Below, in pieces: positions 1-7,525 of a stretch of 12,740 bases of DNA. This DNA is from Bacteroidales bacterium. Its GTDB lineage: Bacteria > Bacteroidota > Bacteroidia > Bacteroidales > VadinHA17. The position numbers and the translations under genes are program-made. Numbering within the stretch: the stretch's first letter is position 1; each line of letters begins with the position of its first letter. Location: contig PMEC01000207.1 of the NCBI GenBank assembly GCA_003155705.1, positions 3,194-15,933 on the forward strand, written 5' to 3'. The notes beneath the pieces were generated by a model, which was given only the letters and a program-made list of their open reading frames with translations, had not been told where the DNA came from and did no database searches.

Positions 1-101
1 CCAATTGCTGCGACCAGACGAACCTGATGTGTATCTTTCAATAGGATTATACCGGTTATTGTCAGAACCGGAATTACTACAAATAATGTCAAAATATCCA
101 T
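1..101 (-). CDS. nuoM: NADH-quinone oxidoreductase subunit M, N-terminal fragment
   Basis: Only the first 33 codons lie in the window; the gene continues past the left edge. The ATG is at 101-99. The visible peptide begins MDILTLFVVIPVLTITG and is followed by a short polar stretch (KDTHQ) and a second hydrophobic run, which fits the first transmembrane helix of an antiporter-like complex I subunit. NuoM is one of three Mrp-type proton-channel subunits of the membrane arm. Identification rests mostly on position: it starts 28 bp after the nuoL stop, and nuoM follows nuoL in almost all nuo operons. No Shine-Dalgarno sequence is visible; the leader is A-rich. The conserved lysine and glutamate residues lie outside the window, so function cannot be checked here. 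Confidence 0.8.
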   Translation of the reverse strand, partial: MDILTLFVVIPVLTITGIILLKDTHQVRLVAAI

Positions 102-129
102 GGTTTAATATCTTTTTCTTTTTTAAAAA

Positions 130-2049
130 CTATCTCCACAAATAAATAAGTAACAATGCCAGGAAGATTGCTCCGGAGACGAAAACAAATCCATATTTCT
201 GCAATTGTCCTGACTGGAATCCGCGAATCCTGAATGAAACGACCTGTGTAACAAAGGCAATCGAATTCATTGTTCCGTCAACTATATGCCTGTCAAACCA
301 GGCTATAGGAGCTGATATATATCTGAAAATAATTTTTTTAGTAACAAAAAGGTATACTTCATCCATATAGAATTTATTGTATGCCCATTTATAGCTGTAT
401 TTAAAAGTGGCAGCTAGTTTATCAGGTATTGCTGATTCCTGTTTGTACATTACCCAGGCAATTATAATTCCCAGCAATCCAATCAGCACTGAAGGAACAG
501 CCACAATCCATTCAATCCCGGTTTCAAAAACTTTTCCATCAGTTGTCACCAGATGGTTAAATGGAATGAACCCGGCAAATACAGAGCCTATAGCAAGAAC
601 AATCAGTGGAATTGTCATAGTAGCAGGGGCTTCATGTGGTGTATGTTCATAATGAGTCTCTTTTCCCCAGAAAATATTAAAATATAGTCTGAACATATAA
701 AAGGCTGTCAGACCGGCTACGATATATTCAATCGCAAAAAGAGCTTTGTTATGTTCAAATGCTGCTGCCAGAATCTCATCCTTGCTGAAAAATCCTGAAA
801 ATGGCGGAATTCCTGCAATGGTTAGGCATGCAATCAGAAAAGTCATATGTGTTATCGGCAGATACTTGCGTAATCCTCCCATCTCCGTGAAGTAGTTACT
901 GTGAGCTGCGTGGATAATTGCACCGGCGGCAAGGAACAATAAAGCTTTAAAAAATGCATGAGTGAAGAGATGGAACATCGACGCCATAAACCCGAGTCCT
1001 TCATGTCCTCCGTACCCCGAAACACCTAGTGCAAGCATCATGTAACCGATCTGGGACATTGTGGAATAGGCAAGCACCCTCTTGATATCTGTTTGTGTGC
1101 AGGCAATAATTGCAGCAAAAAGGGAAGAAAAAGCACCCACCCAGGCTACAACATGAAGAGCAGCAGGAGCAGAGATTGCGTAAATCGGGAACATCCTTGC
1201 CACCAGGTAAACGCCGGCGACGACCATAGTAGCAGCATGTATTAATGCAGAAACAGGAGTGGGACCCTCCATAGCGTCAGGAAGCCAGATGTGAAATGGG
1301 AACATTGCCGATTTACCGACTCCACCCATATATACAAAGATCATCGACCATGTCATTACAGAAAGCCCCAGGAACCCAATACCTGCTCCCTGAGAAATAG
1401 CTGATCCATGTGGATCGGTTAGTGAAATAAAATCAAATGTTTTAGTCGTTACTGACAAAATCAGGATACCGATCAGGAATCCCATATCTGCAAACCTCGT
1501 TACAATGAATGCCTTTTTTGAGGCTCTCACTGCAGATGGTTTAGTATAATAAAATCCAATGAGAAGAAATGAAGATACACCTACCAGTTCCCAGAAGATA
1601 TACATCTGGAAAATATTTGTTGCAAGTACAAGACCAAGCATGGAGAAACTGAACAGTGAAAGAAATGAGAAAAAACGCTCAAATCCTTTTTCACCTTTCA
1701 TATAACCAAGGCTGTATATATGCACCATAAGTGATACTGTACTTATTACAACGAGCATCATGACAGAAATAGGATCAAGAAGAACTCCCAGATCAATATG
1801 CAGTTTATCTGTAAATTGCAGCCATGTTATATTGAATGCAGTAATTTTCTGATATGCTCCATCAACTTTTTCTGAAGAGAAGAAATAACTATAGGCAGTA
1901 ATATATGATAGAATGGTGACAACACCAAGTCCGCCTGTACCCAGCAGACCTGAAAGTTTTGCCTTTAACTTAAAACCTGCAAGTCCGAGCAGGACAAACA
2001 TCAGGAATGGTATGAGGATAATCCAAATGGTATAACTGAAATTTATCAT
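130..2049 (-). CDS. nuoL: NADH-quinone oxidoreductase subunit L (proton-pumping antiporter-like subunit)
   Basis: This 639-residue polytopic membrane protein is the distal proton-channel subunit of complex I. It has many hydrophobic helices, as expected for NuoL. Key residues are visible: E154 in FWELVGVSSFLL, K246 in GGVGKSAMFPFHIWLPDAMEG (the most conserved stretch of the Proton_antipo_M family, about 242-262), the DIKRVLAYSTMSQIGYM segment near 321-337, and K368 in THAFFKALLFLAAG. The C-terminal part from about residue 480 contains the region that forms the long lateral helix in NuoL and ends in a final transmembrane helix (LALLLIYLWR). The length is normal for the family. The start at MINFSY gives a first helix immediately. 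It lies 27 bp after nuoK and 28 bp before nuoM, within the operon. Nothing suggests truncation. Confidence 0.97.
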   Translation of the reverse strand: MINFSYTIWIILIPFLMFVLLGLAGFKLKAKLSGLLGTGGLGVVTILSYITAYSYFFSSEKVDGAYQKITAFNITWLQFTDKLHIDLGVLLDPISVMMLVVISTVSLMVHIYSLGYMKGEKGFERFFSFLSLFSFSMLGLVLATNIFQMYIFWELVGVSSFLLIGFYYTKPSAVRASKKAFIVTRFADMGFLIGILILSVTTKTFDFISLTDPHGSAISQGAGIGFLGLSVMTWSMIFVYMGGVGKSAMFPFHIWLPDAMEGPTPVSALIHAATMVVAGVYLVARMFPIYAISAPAALHVVAWVGAFSSLFAAIIACTQTDIKRVLAYSTMSQIGYMMLALGVSGYGGHEGLGFMASMFHLFTHAFFKALLFLAAGAIIHAAHSNYFTEMGGLRKYLPITHMTFLIACLTIAGIPPFSGFFSKDEILAAAFEHNKALFAIEYIVAGLTAFYMFRLYFNIFWGKETHYEHTPHEAPATMTIPLIVLAIGSVFAGFIPFNHLVTTDGKVFETGIEWIVAVPSVLIGLLGIIIAWVMYKQESAIPDKLAATFKYSYKWAYNKFYMDEVYLFVTKKIIFRYISAPIAWFDRHIVDGTMNSIAFVTQVVSFRIRGFQSGQLQKYGFVFVSGAIFLALLLIYLWR

Positions 2050-2076
2050 AATGTTTCTTTACTGGTAGTTGTACAA

Positions 2077-2394
2077 TCAGAATTTCATTGCGTGAACATC
2101 TTCAACATTAATTGTCGTAAATCGTCTGTAAATATTTATAATAATAGCTATGGCAACTGCTGCTTCTGAAGCCGCAACAGCGATAACAAACAGGCTGAAA
2201 AACAATCCTTCCAGTTTGTGGGGATAGAGGTAACGGTTGAATGCCAGGAAATTGATATTAACCGAATTAAGTATTAACTCGACTGACATCAGGATTGTGA
2301 TCAGATTACGACGGGTCAGAAAACCATAAACCCCGACAAAGAACATAATTGTCGCCAGGATTAAAAAAAACTGTAATGGAATACCTGCATTCAT
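2077..2394 (-). CDS. nuoK: NADH-quinone oxidoreductase subunit K
   Basis: A 105-residue, three-helix membrane subunit of complex I, homologous to MrpC/ND4L. Two conserved membrane glutamates of the proton pathway are present: E39 in LMSVELILNSVNINFLAF and E77 in VAASEAAVAIAIIINIYR. The length matches the family (about 100-110). The gene starts 1 bp after the nuoJ stop, and an AGGA sits about 6 bases upstream of the ATG, a weak Shine-Dalgarno match. The tight spacing suggests translational coupling with nuoJ. The C-terminus (NVEDVHAMKF) is typically polar. Confidence 0.97.
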   Translation of the reverse strand: MNAGIPLQFFLILATIMFFVGVYGFLTRRNLITILMSVELILNSVNINFLAFNRYLYPHKLEGLFFSLFVIAVAASEAAVAIAIIINIYRRFTTINVEDVHAMKF

Positions 2395-2395
2395 A

Positions 2396-2938
2396 TTATT
2401 CCTGAGTTAAGGTTTGTGACTGAGATTTTTTTGGCCCGCCTTTTTTGGCAATAACGATCGCAGCGACCATTGCCGCAATTAAAAGGATCGAGATTACTTC
2501 AAAAGGAAGAACATAGCCATTATAGCCAACCGATAGCAGACTTTTCCCTATTAACCTCATATTTACCTCTTTAGCAGCTTCTGTTGTAGCGGAGAATTTA
2601 TAGTCAAGAATTGTGATAATGCATAGTATTGCACCTGCCAATGAGACGAGAGCTGAAAAAATAGATTTTTTCAATTCTGCACCTTCAAATTTCTGGCTAA
2701 TGTGACTTGTAAGCAGAATTGAAAATATTATAAGTACAACTATCCCTCCAGCATACAGTGTAAGTTGAACAGCGGCAAGGAACTGATAATCTAACATGAA
2801 ATATAATCCGGCCGTAGATACAAGAACAAACAGAAGATAGACTGCTGCCCTGAGAATCCTGCGTGTTGTGACCGTCAGAATTGAGAAGACAACTATCATT
2901 GCAGCAAAGAGTACAAACATTACCTGATTTGGTGTCAT
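2396..2938 (-). CDS. nuoJ: NADH-quinone oxidoreductase subunit J
   Basis: A 180-residue membrane subunit of complex I (ND6 family) with about five hydrophobic helices. The helix around residues 55-80 (LDYQFLAAVQLTLYAGGIVV) carries the signature of the helix that contains the pi-bulge in ND6/NuoJ. The C-terminus is a lysine- and serine-rich tail (KKGGPKKSQSQ). I chose the ATG at 2938-2936 because AAAGGAG lies 7 bases upstream, one of the few good ribosome binding sites in the window. A GTG one codon earlier (2941) is a possible alternative. The A of the nuoI stop TGA is also the first base of this ATG, so the genes overlap and translation is probably coupled. Confidence 0.95.
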   Translation of the reverse strand: MTPNQVMFVLFAAMIVVFSILTVTTRRILRAAVYLLFVLVSTAGLYFMLDYQFLAAVQLTLYAGGIVVLIIFSILLTSHISQKFEGAELKKSIFSALVSLAGAILCIITILDYKFSATTEAAKEVNMRLIGKSLLSVGYNGYVLPFEVISILLIAAMVAAIVIAKKGGPKKSQSQTLTQE

Positions 2939-3417
2939 CACTCAACTCCTTTCATTATTTGTGAACCGGGTTTATTAGATACTTTTATCAGCAGCGATCT
3001 GTTGAATACGGCATGTTCAAATTCCTGTGAAAATGCCAGAGCATTTGAGGGACATGTCTTTACGCACAAAGCACAGAAAGTGCACATTCCAAGCCGATAG
3101 ATATGCTTGTCGATAGCTCTTTTTTTCTTACCGTCCTCAGTTATGATTGTCTTTGAAATAACTTCAATAGTTCCATTCGGACAGTTAATTTCGCAAATTC
3201 CGCAGCCGGTACATTTATGTTCATTGTTCTCATTGTGCGGCATTATAACCTCACCCTTGAATCGTTCAAACATTACAAGAGTTTTACGGTTATCGGGATA
3301 TTTCTGAGTAACGATAGTGCCCGGACGGACAAAGTAAGACCCAGTCACCTTCATTCCTTTTAGAAGCGACCAGACCCCATCAATTATTTCCTTTAAATAT
3401 TTTAATATACTTCCCAT
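2938..3417 (-). CDS. nuoI: NADH-quinone oxidoreductase subunit I (2x[4Fe-4S] ferredoxin-like)
   Basis: A 159-residue peripheral-arm subunit that carries clusters N6a and N6b and passes electrons to NuoB. Two complete CX2CX2CX3CP motifs are present: C69/C72/C75/C79 (CTGCGICEINCP) and C112/C115/C118/C122 (CTFCALCVKTCP). An N-terminal amphipathic stretch (ILKYLKEIIDGVWSLLKGM) anchors TYKY-type subunits to the membrane surface. Length and architecture are normal. The gene follows nuoH by 26 bp. That short gap contains the second copy of an 11-bp direct repeat whose first copy touches this start codon. No Shine-Dalgarno sequence is visible. Confidence 0.97.
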   Translation of the reverse strand: MGSILKYLKEIIDGVWSLLKGMKVTGSYFVRPGTIVTQKYPDNRKTLVMFERFKGEVIMPHNENNEHKCTGCGICEINCPNGTIEVISKTIITEDGKKKRAIDKHIYRLGMCTFCALCVKTCPSNALAFSQEFEHAVFNRSLLIKVSNKPGSQIMKGVE

Positions 3418-3446
3418 TAGAAGATTAGTTTTCAGTTAGAAGATTA
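3417..3446. repeat. 11-bp direct repeat spanning the nuoI/nuoH junction
   Basis: TTAGAAGATTA occurs at 3417-3427 and again at 3436-3446 on the plus strand, a 19-bp period. One copy begins at the first base of the nuoI start codon and the other covers the nuoH stop codon, so almost all of the 26-bp spacer is repeat. It may be a local duplication or a low-complexity spacer; no function is evident. Confidence 0.6.
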
Positions 3447-4583
3447 AAAATGCCACCCCATCAGAACTATGAATGACATTATCAGGACGTTTACAAGATT
3501 TATTGGAAGCAAATACTTCCACTCAAGTGTAAGCAACTGGTCAATTCTTAACCTTGGGAAAGTCCATTTGAACCACATCATCATGAATATTACAAAAGCA
3601 GTTTTTCCCAGATACCACAAAAAAGGAGGAATATAATCCATAACATGATTAAATCCTTCCCAATTACCTACGTGAAATGGCATCCATCCTCCCAAAAAAA
3701 CTGTTGCAGCAATGGATGCAACGATGAACATGTTCATATATTCTGCGAGGAAGAAAAATGCAAACTTGATTCCTGAGTATTCGGTATGATATCCTGCTGT
3801 TAGCTCAGATTCAGCTTCTGCCAGATCAAAAGGGCCACGGTTTGTCTCTGCAGTACTTGAAATAAGAAAAATAATGAAAGCGATAAATGCTGGAATATGA
3901 CCTCTGAAAATGAACCAGCCTGTACGTTGTGCTTCAACAATCTCCGACAACTGCATTGAGCCGGCCAGGATAACTATCGTGATCAGAGCCAGTCCGACTG
4001 ACAGCTCATAACTAACTATCTGTGCCCCGCTTCTCATTGCACCAATCAGTGAGTACTTATTATTGCTCGACCAGCCTGCCAGAAGTACGCCGATAACACC
4101 CATAGACGAAACCGCTATAACATAAAGGACCCCGATGTTCATATCAATGGCATGAAGTCCCTTTGCAAAAGGTATTGCAGAAAGAGCCATGAAACCTGCT
4201 ATAATAACAATATAAGGAGCGAGGTTAAAGAGAAATTTATCGGCATTCTTAATAGGAATTAGTTCCACAAAAAGCAGTTTGATAAGGTCGGCGATAGTCT
4301 GGAAGATACCGAATGGTCCGACTCTGTTAGGTCCTAGTCTGTTCTGCATGAATGCGCAAACCTTTCTCTCAGCATAAACCAGAAAAAGGCCAACGACCGC
4401 ATAGAATAAAAGAATAAGAACACCAATTATTAGCATTTCTACAATTGTTGTCCAGAATGAAGACATAGCATTGTGAAGCCCTGTGTCGATCCCTTTTGTC
4501 AATGATGAAAAATCGTAAAAGACTTTCCACCAGGGGACTGATAATGAAGAAGAAGAATTAACAGCACCAATTGCAAACAGCAT
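3444..4583 (-). CDS. nuoH: NADH-quinone oxidoreductase subunit H
   Basis: A 379-residue membrane subunit (ND1 family) that forms the base of the quinone chamber and links the peripheral arm to the first proton channel. Motifs seen are [20 protein letters not shown] (71-90), which lies near the quinone entry, and [16 protein letters not shown] (246-261), the acidic loop coupling quinone reduction to pumping. About eight or nine hydrophobic helices are apparent. The first 40 residues include a Ser-rich segment ahead of the first clear helix and are longer than in many homologues. An internal start at M40 ([12 protein letters not shown]) is therefore possible, though the ATG at 4583 has an A-rich leader typical of this genome. 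Upstream is an unusual 164-bp gap to nuoD. Confidence 0.96.
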   Translation of the reverse strand: MLFAIGAVNSSSSLSVPWWKVFYDFSSLTKGIDTGLHNAMSSFWTTIVEMLIIGVLILLFYAVVGLFLVYAERKVCAFMQNRLGPNRVGPFGIFQTIADLIKLLFVELIPIKNADKFLFNLAPYIVIIAGFMALSAIPFAKGLHAIDMNIGVLYVIAVSSMGVIGVLLAGWSSNNKYSLIGAMRSGAQIVSYELSVGLALITIVILAGSMQLSEIVEAQRTGWFIFRGHIPAFIAFIIFLISSTAETNRGPFDLAEAESELTAGYHTEYSGIKFAFFFLAEYMNMFIVASIAATVFLGGWMPFHVGNWEGFNHVMDYIPPFLWYLGKTAFVIFMMMWFKWTFPRLRIDQLLTLEWKYLLPINLVNVLIMSFIVLMGWHF

Positions 4584-4620
4584 TTTTTTTATCTTTTAAC
4601 TTTTGTATCTGATATCTTCA

Positions 4621-4669
4621 TGAACTCACCCCCCCGGCCCCCTCTCTTAAGGATAAAAGAGGGGGAGTT
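4621..4669. repeat. C/G-rich hairpin, REP-like intergenic element
   Basis: CCCCCTCT at 4638-4645 pairs perfectly with AGAGGGGG at 4658-4665 across a 12-base AT-rich loop. A further run of seven C residues lies upstream at 4629-4635. The outer bases AACTC (4623-4627) and GAGTT (4665-4669) are also complementary and could extend or compete with the stem. This sharp change in composition within AT-rich DNA suggests a dispersed repeat or palindromic mobile element rather than ordinary spacer. It could also act as an mRNA stabiliser or partial terminator between nuoD and nuoH, but there is no clean U tract directly after the stem on the minus strand. Confidence 0.6.
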
Positions 4670-4714
4670 TCAAAGGAAGGGAGATCTTGTGTTTTTATTT
4701 TTATCTTTTTACTT

Positions 4715-4742
4715 TTTTGTCTTTTGTCTTTTGTCTTTTGTC
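4715..4742. repeat. Tandem heptamer, four copies of TTTTGTC
   Basis: Four exact head-to-tail copies of TTTTGTC (GACAAAA on the coding strand of the operon) lie 5 bp downstream of the nuoD stop. Degenerate T-rich relatives continue further on (about 4690-4714). Such a simple tandem repeat can change copy number by slippage. Confidence 0.85.
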
Positions 4743-4747
4743 TTGAA

Positions 4748-5872
4748 TTACCTGTCAATATCAGGAATCACCAGATCAAGTGATCCACCGATTGCAACCA
4801 GGTCAGCAATTTTAAAGTCCTTTGAAATGTGGTTTAAAGCTCCCAGGTTGACAAAATTTGGTGAGCGGAACTTGACGCGATATGGGTTCTTGTTCCCATC
4901 ACTGATAATAAATACACCAAGTTCTCCTCGGGCAGTTTCAACTCTCTGATAATATTCGCCTTCAGGAAGTCTGATTATTGGTTTCATTTTTACTGCGTAT
5001 GGGCCTTCAGGAATATTATCTATCAGTTGTTCAATGATATTCATCGATTCGCGCATTTCATCAATCCTTACCATGTACCTGGAATAAGTATCACCGTCAT
5101 GACGTAAAACCTCATTGAATTTCACCCTGTCGTAAGCACTGTAAGGCTCATGTTTCCTTACATCACAAGAGAATCCTGAGGCTCTTCCTGAAGGTCCGGT
5201 AACACCATATGAGATTGCATCTTCGAGCGATAATCTTCCGATGCCTTTGCTTCTTTCCATGAAAATCACATTACCGGAAAGCAACTGATCATATTCCGGA
5301 ATGATCTTCCTGAAGTATTTAATGAAATCTTTTACTCTTTTCTGAAAATTAGGATGAATGTCATACATCAGACCACCGGGACAATTGTAGCTCACAATCA
5401 TGCGTCCTCCGCAGGTCTCTTCAAAAATATCGAGCACTTTTTCCCTATCGCGCAACCCATAGAAAAAACATGTCAGACCGCCAAGATCCATTCCGAATGA
5501 AGCCCACCAGAGCTGATGTGATTGTATACGAGTCAATTCTGACATGATGGTCCGAATGACTTTTATCCTGTCAGGTATTTCTGTATCAAGAGCCTTTTCA
5601 ACTGCCAGACAAACAGCTTCATTATTGATATGAGCGGAGAGATAGTCCATTCTATCTGTAAGATGAATGATCTGAGGATAAGTAATACTCTCACACATTT
5701 TTTCTATCCCCCTGTGAATATATCCGAGATGTGGTTGCACATTTTTGACAATTTCTCCTTTAAGAGAAACTACAAGCCTTAATACTCCGTGCGTTGAGGG
5801 ATGCTGCGGCCCCATGTTAATTACATATTCCTGTTGTTCATCCAGGGCAATATCTTTTAACTCCTCTTCCAT
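4748..5872 (-). CDS. nuoD: NADH-quinone oxidoreductase subunit D (49-kDa subunit)
   Basis: A 374-residue peripheral-arm subunit, related to [NiFe]-hydrogenase large subunits, which forms the quinone-reduction site with NuoB. The quinone headgroup residues are present: H28 in GPQHPSTHGVLR (21-32) and Y77 in DRMDYLSAHINNEA, spaced 49 residues apart as in well-studied homologues. Other family segments are VTGPSGRASGFSCDVRK (about 224-240) and the conserved C-terminus IGGSLDLVIPDIDR. The length is slightly shorter than the common 380-410 range and the protein is not fused to NuoC. The start is 3 bp after nuoC, implying coupled expression. The following gap to nuoH is unusual (4584-4747). Confidence 0.97.
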   Translation of the reverse strand: MEEELKDIALDEQQEYVINMGPQHPSTHGVLRLVVSLKGEIVKNVQPHLGYIHRGIEKMCESITYPQIIHLTDRMDYLSAHINNEAVCLAVEKALDTEIPDRIKVIRTIMSELTRIQSHQLWWASFGMDLGGLTCFFYGLRDREKVLDIFEETCGGRMIVSYNCPGGLMYDIHPNFQKRVKDFIKYFRKIIPEYDQLLSGNVIFMERSKGIGRLSLEDAISYGVTGPSGRASGFSCDVRKHEPYSAYDRVKFNEVLRHDGDTYSRYMVRIDEMRESMNIIEQLIDNIPEGPYAVKMKPIIRLPEGEYYQRVETARGELGVFIISDGNKNPYRVKFRSPNFVNLGALNHISKDFKIADLVAIGGSLDLVIPDIDR

Positions 5873-5875
5873 AAA

Positions 5876-6331
5876 TTATTTGGTAACAATATTTATATCA
5901 TCGACGTAGTCTTTTCTTAAAGGATAGCCCCAGGAGCTATCAAGGAAGAGTCTTCTGAGATCAGGGTGGTTGGTAAACCTGATTCCCAAAAGGTCAAATG
6001 CTTCACGTTCATGAAAATCCGCTGTTTTCCATATGTCCGATACTGAATCCAGATGCGGATTTTCCCTGTCTGTTGTCCTGGTTTTCAGAACAATGCCATG
6101 ATTATATTTTGTTGAAAAAAGGTGATAAACTACACCAAGGTCATGACCATAATCCACACCAGTCAGACAAGAGAGATAGTCAAAATATGTCTCATCACTT
6201 TCTCTTATTTTTTTTGCAAACTGGTAGAATTTTGGAGAAGGAATAGTGACCTCTATAAATTGTCTGCCTTCTTTAATCTCAATTTCAGGATCGAGAGATT
6301 TTGCAAATTCGCCTAATTGAACTTTATCCAT
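5876..6331 (-). CDS. nuoC: NADH-quinone oxidoreductase subunit C (30-kDa subunit)
   Basis: A 151-residue soluble subunit of the peripheral arm, without cofactors, that packs against NuoD. Signature segments are DYLSCLTGVDYG (51-62), HEREAFDLLGIRF (107-119), HPDLRRLFL (122-130) and PLRKDY (137-142). These match the Complex1_30kDa family. The length is short to normal for stand-alone NuoC. It starts 35 bp after nuoB and ends 3 bp before nuoD. No Shine-Dalgarno sequence is visible. Confidence 0.96.
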   Translation of the reverse strand: MDKVQLGEFAKSLDPEIEIKEGRQFIEVTIPSPKFYQFAKKIRESDETYFDYLSCLTGVDYGHDLGVVYHLFSTKYNHGIVLKTRTTDRENPHLDSVSDIWKTADFHEREAFDLLGIRFTNHPDLRRLFLDSSWGYPLRKDYVDDINIVTK

Positions 6332-6366
6332 TGATAATCAGTTTACTGAGATAGAATAAAAATGTG

Positions 6367-6927
6367 TTATTTACTGTCATGGCTTAAGTTTCTGTTTTTC
6401 CTCGACTTGATGCTTTCAGTCTGGATCATACGCTGCAATTGAAGCATTCCATATAGCAAAGCTTCCGGACGTGGAGGGCAACCAGGGACATAGACATCAA
6501 CCGGTATAACATGCTCCACGCCTTTAATGACACTATATGAATTCAGGAAGAATGGTCCGCCTGAGATTGCACAGGCACCCATAGCAACAACATACTTGGG
6601 CTCTGACATCTGGTCGTAAAGTCTCTTCAGAACAGGAGCCATTTTATTTACAATTGTTCCAGCCACAACAATAACATCTGCTTGTCTGGGGCTGGCTCTG
6701 TAAACCTCCATTCCAAATCGGGCAAAATCGTGACGAGGTGCTCCGGCAGCCATCATTTCAATCCCGCAACAACTTGTTGCAAATGTGAGCGGCCATAGGG
6801 AGTTTTTTCTTCCCCAGTTTATTACATCATCTATACTTGTTAAAAGAACATTGGATCCGGACTCCTTTAGTAGTTCAAGACTTTCATTATCCTTGAATTC
6901 CTCTTTCTTTATTCCTTTTATTCCCAT
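6367..6927 (-). CDS. nuoB: NADH-quinone oxidoreductase subunit B (PSST, N2 cluster)
   Basis: A 186-residue subunit that holds the terminal [4Fe-4S] cluster N2, the electron donor to quinone. The four ligands are visible: adjacent cysteines C53 and C54 ([10 protein letters not shown]), C119 ([10 protein letters not shown]) and C150 ([12 protein letters not shown]). I place the start at the ATG 6927-6925 ([11 protein letters not shown]). The same frame stays open upstream to 7038, but that extension is antiparallel to nothing conserved and reads through nuoA in another frame. With this start the gene overlaps the nuoA stop by 10 bp. The C-terminus is Lys/Arg/Ser-rich ([15 protein letters not shown]). 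Confidence 0.96.
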   Translation of the reverse strand: MGIKGIKKEEFKDNESLELLKESGSNVLLTSIDDVINWGRKNSLWPLTFATSCCGIEMMAAGAPRHDFARFGMEVYRASPRQADVIVVAGTIVNKMAPVLKRLYDQMSEPKYVVAMGACAISGGPFFLNSYSVIKGVEHVIPVDVYVPGCPPRPEALLYGMLQLQRMIQTESIKSRKNRNLSHDSK

Positions 6928-7268
6928 ATAAGAGCATGTTTTTTCCAGGCATATAACAGGCCAAGACCAAGTATAAAAAAGAAAATAACGATCTCGATAA
7001 AAGCAGTCATCCCTACCTCTTTCATCACCACAGCCCAAGGAAAAACAAGGACTGTCTCAACATCAAATACCAGGAACAGGATCGCGAACAGGTAATATCC
7101 TACATTAAACTGAAGCCAGGTAACACCTTTTGTAGGAATTCCGCATTCATATGGTTCGAATTTCTGGGGGTTAAATGATCTGGGAGCTACAATACCTGAG
7201 AATACTATAACTGCTCCGACAAAAATGGCTCCGACCAGGAAGAAAAGGATTAACCATTCGTTGTTCAT
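6918..7268 (-). CDS. nuoA: NADH-quinone oxidoreductase subunit A
   Basis: A 116-residue, three-helix membrane subunit (ND3 family), the first gene of the operon. The conserved loop motif FEPYECGIP (37-45, with E41 and C42) is present; this loop caps the quinone cavity in ND3 homologues. [13 protein letters not shown] (68-80) supplies the conserved membrane acids D69 and E71. The ATG at 7268 begins just before the first hydrophobic helix ([13 protein letters not shown]). A GTG ten codons earlier is less likely because it adds a basic, unconserved extension. The leader is AT-rich with no Shine-Dalgarno sequence, and a Bacteroidota-type -7 box lies 30 bp upstream of the ATG. Confidence 0.96.
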   Translation of the reverse strand: MNNEWLILFFLVGAIFVGAVIVFSGIVAPRSFNPQKFEPYECGIPTKGVTWLQFNVGYYLFAILFLVFDVETVLVFPWAVVMKEVGMTAFIEIVIFFFILGLGLLYAWKKHALIWE

Positions 7269-7297
7269 GATAGTTTTATTTAGTGGGAAAAACCGCA

Positions 7298-7305
7298 CAA
7301 AAATA
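7298..7305 (-). promoter_or_regulatory. Candidate -7 promoter box for nuoA
   Basis: On the minus strand these bases read TATTTTTG, an exact match to the Bacteroidota -7 consensus TAnnTTTG. It lies 30 bp upstream of the chosen nuoA start, giving a short leader. Only a weak -33 element (TTTC, 7330-7327) sits about 21 bp upstream. In AT-rich DNA a chance match is possible. Confidence 0.4.
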
Positions 7306-7349
7306 TGATAATAATTTGATTATTGTGAAATTTGTAACAGTTTAAATAG

Positions 7350-7365
7350 GATGATAAATATCATC
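7350..7365. promoter_or_regulatory. Perfect 7-2-7 palindrome, candidate operator
   Basis: GATGATAAATATCATC is a perfect inverted repeat of 7 bp arms around AA. It lies about 45 bp upstream of the candidate nuoA -7 box, a reasonable place for a transcription-factor dimer site. The ATGAT/ATCAT core also occurs in the tandem repeats at 7553-7591. Confidence 0.4.
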
Positions 7366-7525
7366 TGATTTCAAGACATATTTTTAAATAGTTTCATTTA
7401 GCAGAAACAGCAATATTTTGTCTTTTCTGTTGAGCAGTTATAGCTAATTTAAATAAGATCAAATTATTATATCCTATGTTCCGTGGAAAGTAGTCTCTAA
7501 TTGTTTAAACATACATCCGGCAATA

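Larger units (their letters stand above)
4584..4747. other. Intergenic gap between nuoD and nuoH, at the usual nuoEFG site
   Basis: This 164-bp gap is by far the longest within the operon, where other spacers are 0-35 bp. It carries a C/G-rich hairpin with flanking C tract (4621-4669) and a tandem heptamer (4715-4742), separated by low-complexity T-rich DNA. No gene remnant of nuoE, nuoF or nuoG is recognisable. In 14-subunit nuo operons these three genes lie exactly between nuoD and nuoH. Confidence 0.8.

Noticed and set aside
407-652. Plus-strand open frame opposite nuoL
   Set aside because: Antisense to conserved nuoL codons and without any motif.
4715-4742. Tandem heptamer considered as a CRISPR or att site
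   Set aside because: Units are 7 bp with no spacers, and no cas or integrase gene is near.
4620-4949. Plus-strand open frame of 109 codons over the nuoD-nuoH gap
   Set aside because: It begins in the C-rich hairpin, runs through the heptamer repeat as low-complexity Phe/Leu/Ser and then lies antisense to the conserved end of nuoD.
6928-7038. N-terminal extension of nuoB
   Set aside because: It reads through nuoA in another frame and gives a Cys/Arg-rich peptide unlike NuoB; the ATG at 6927 gives the normal N-terminus length.
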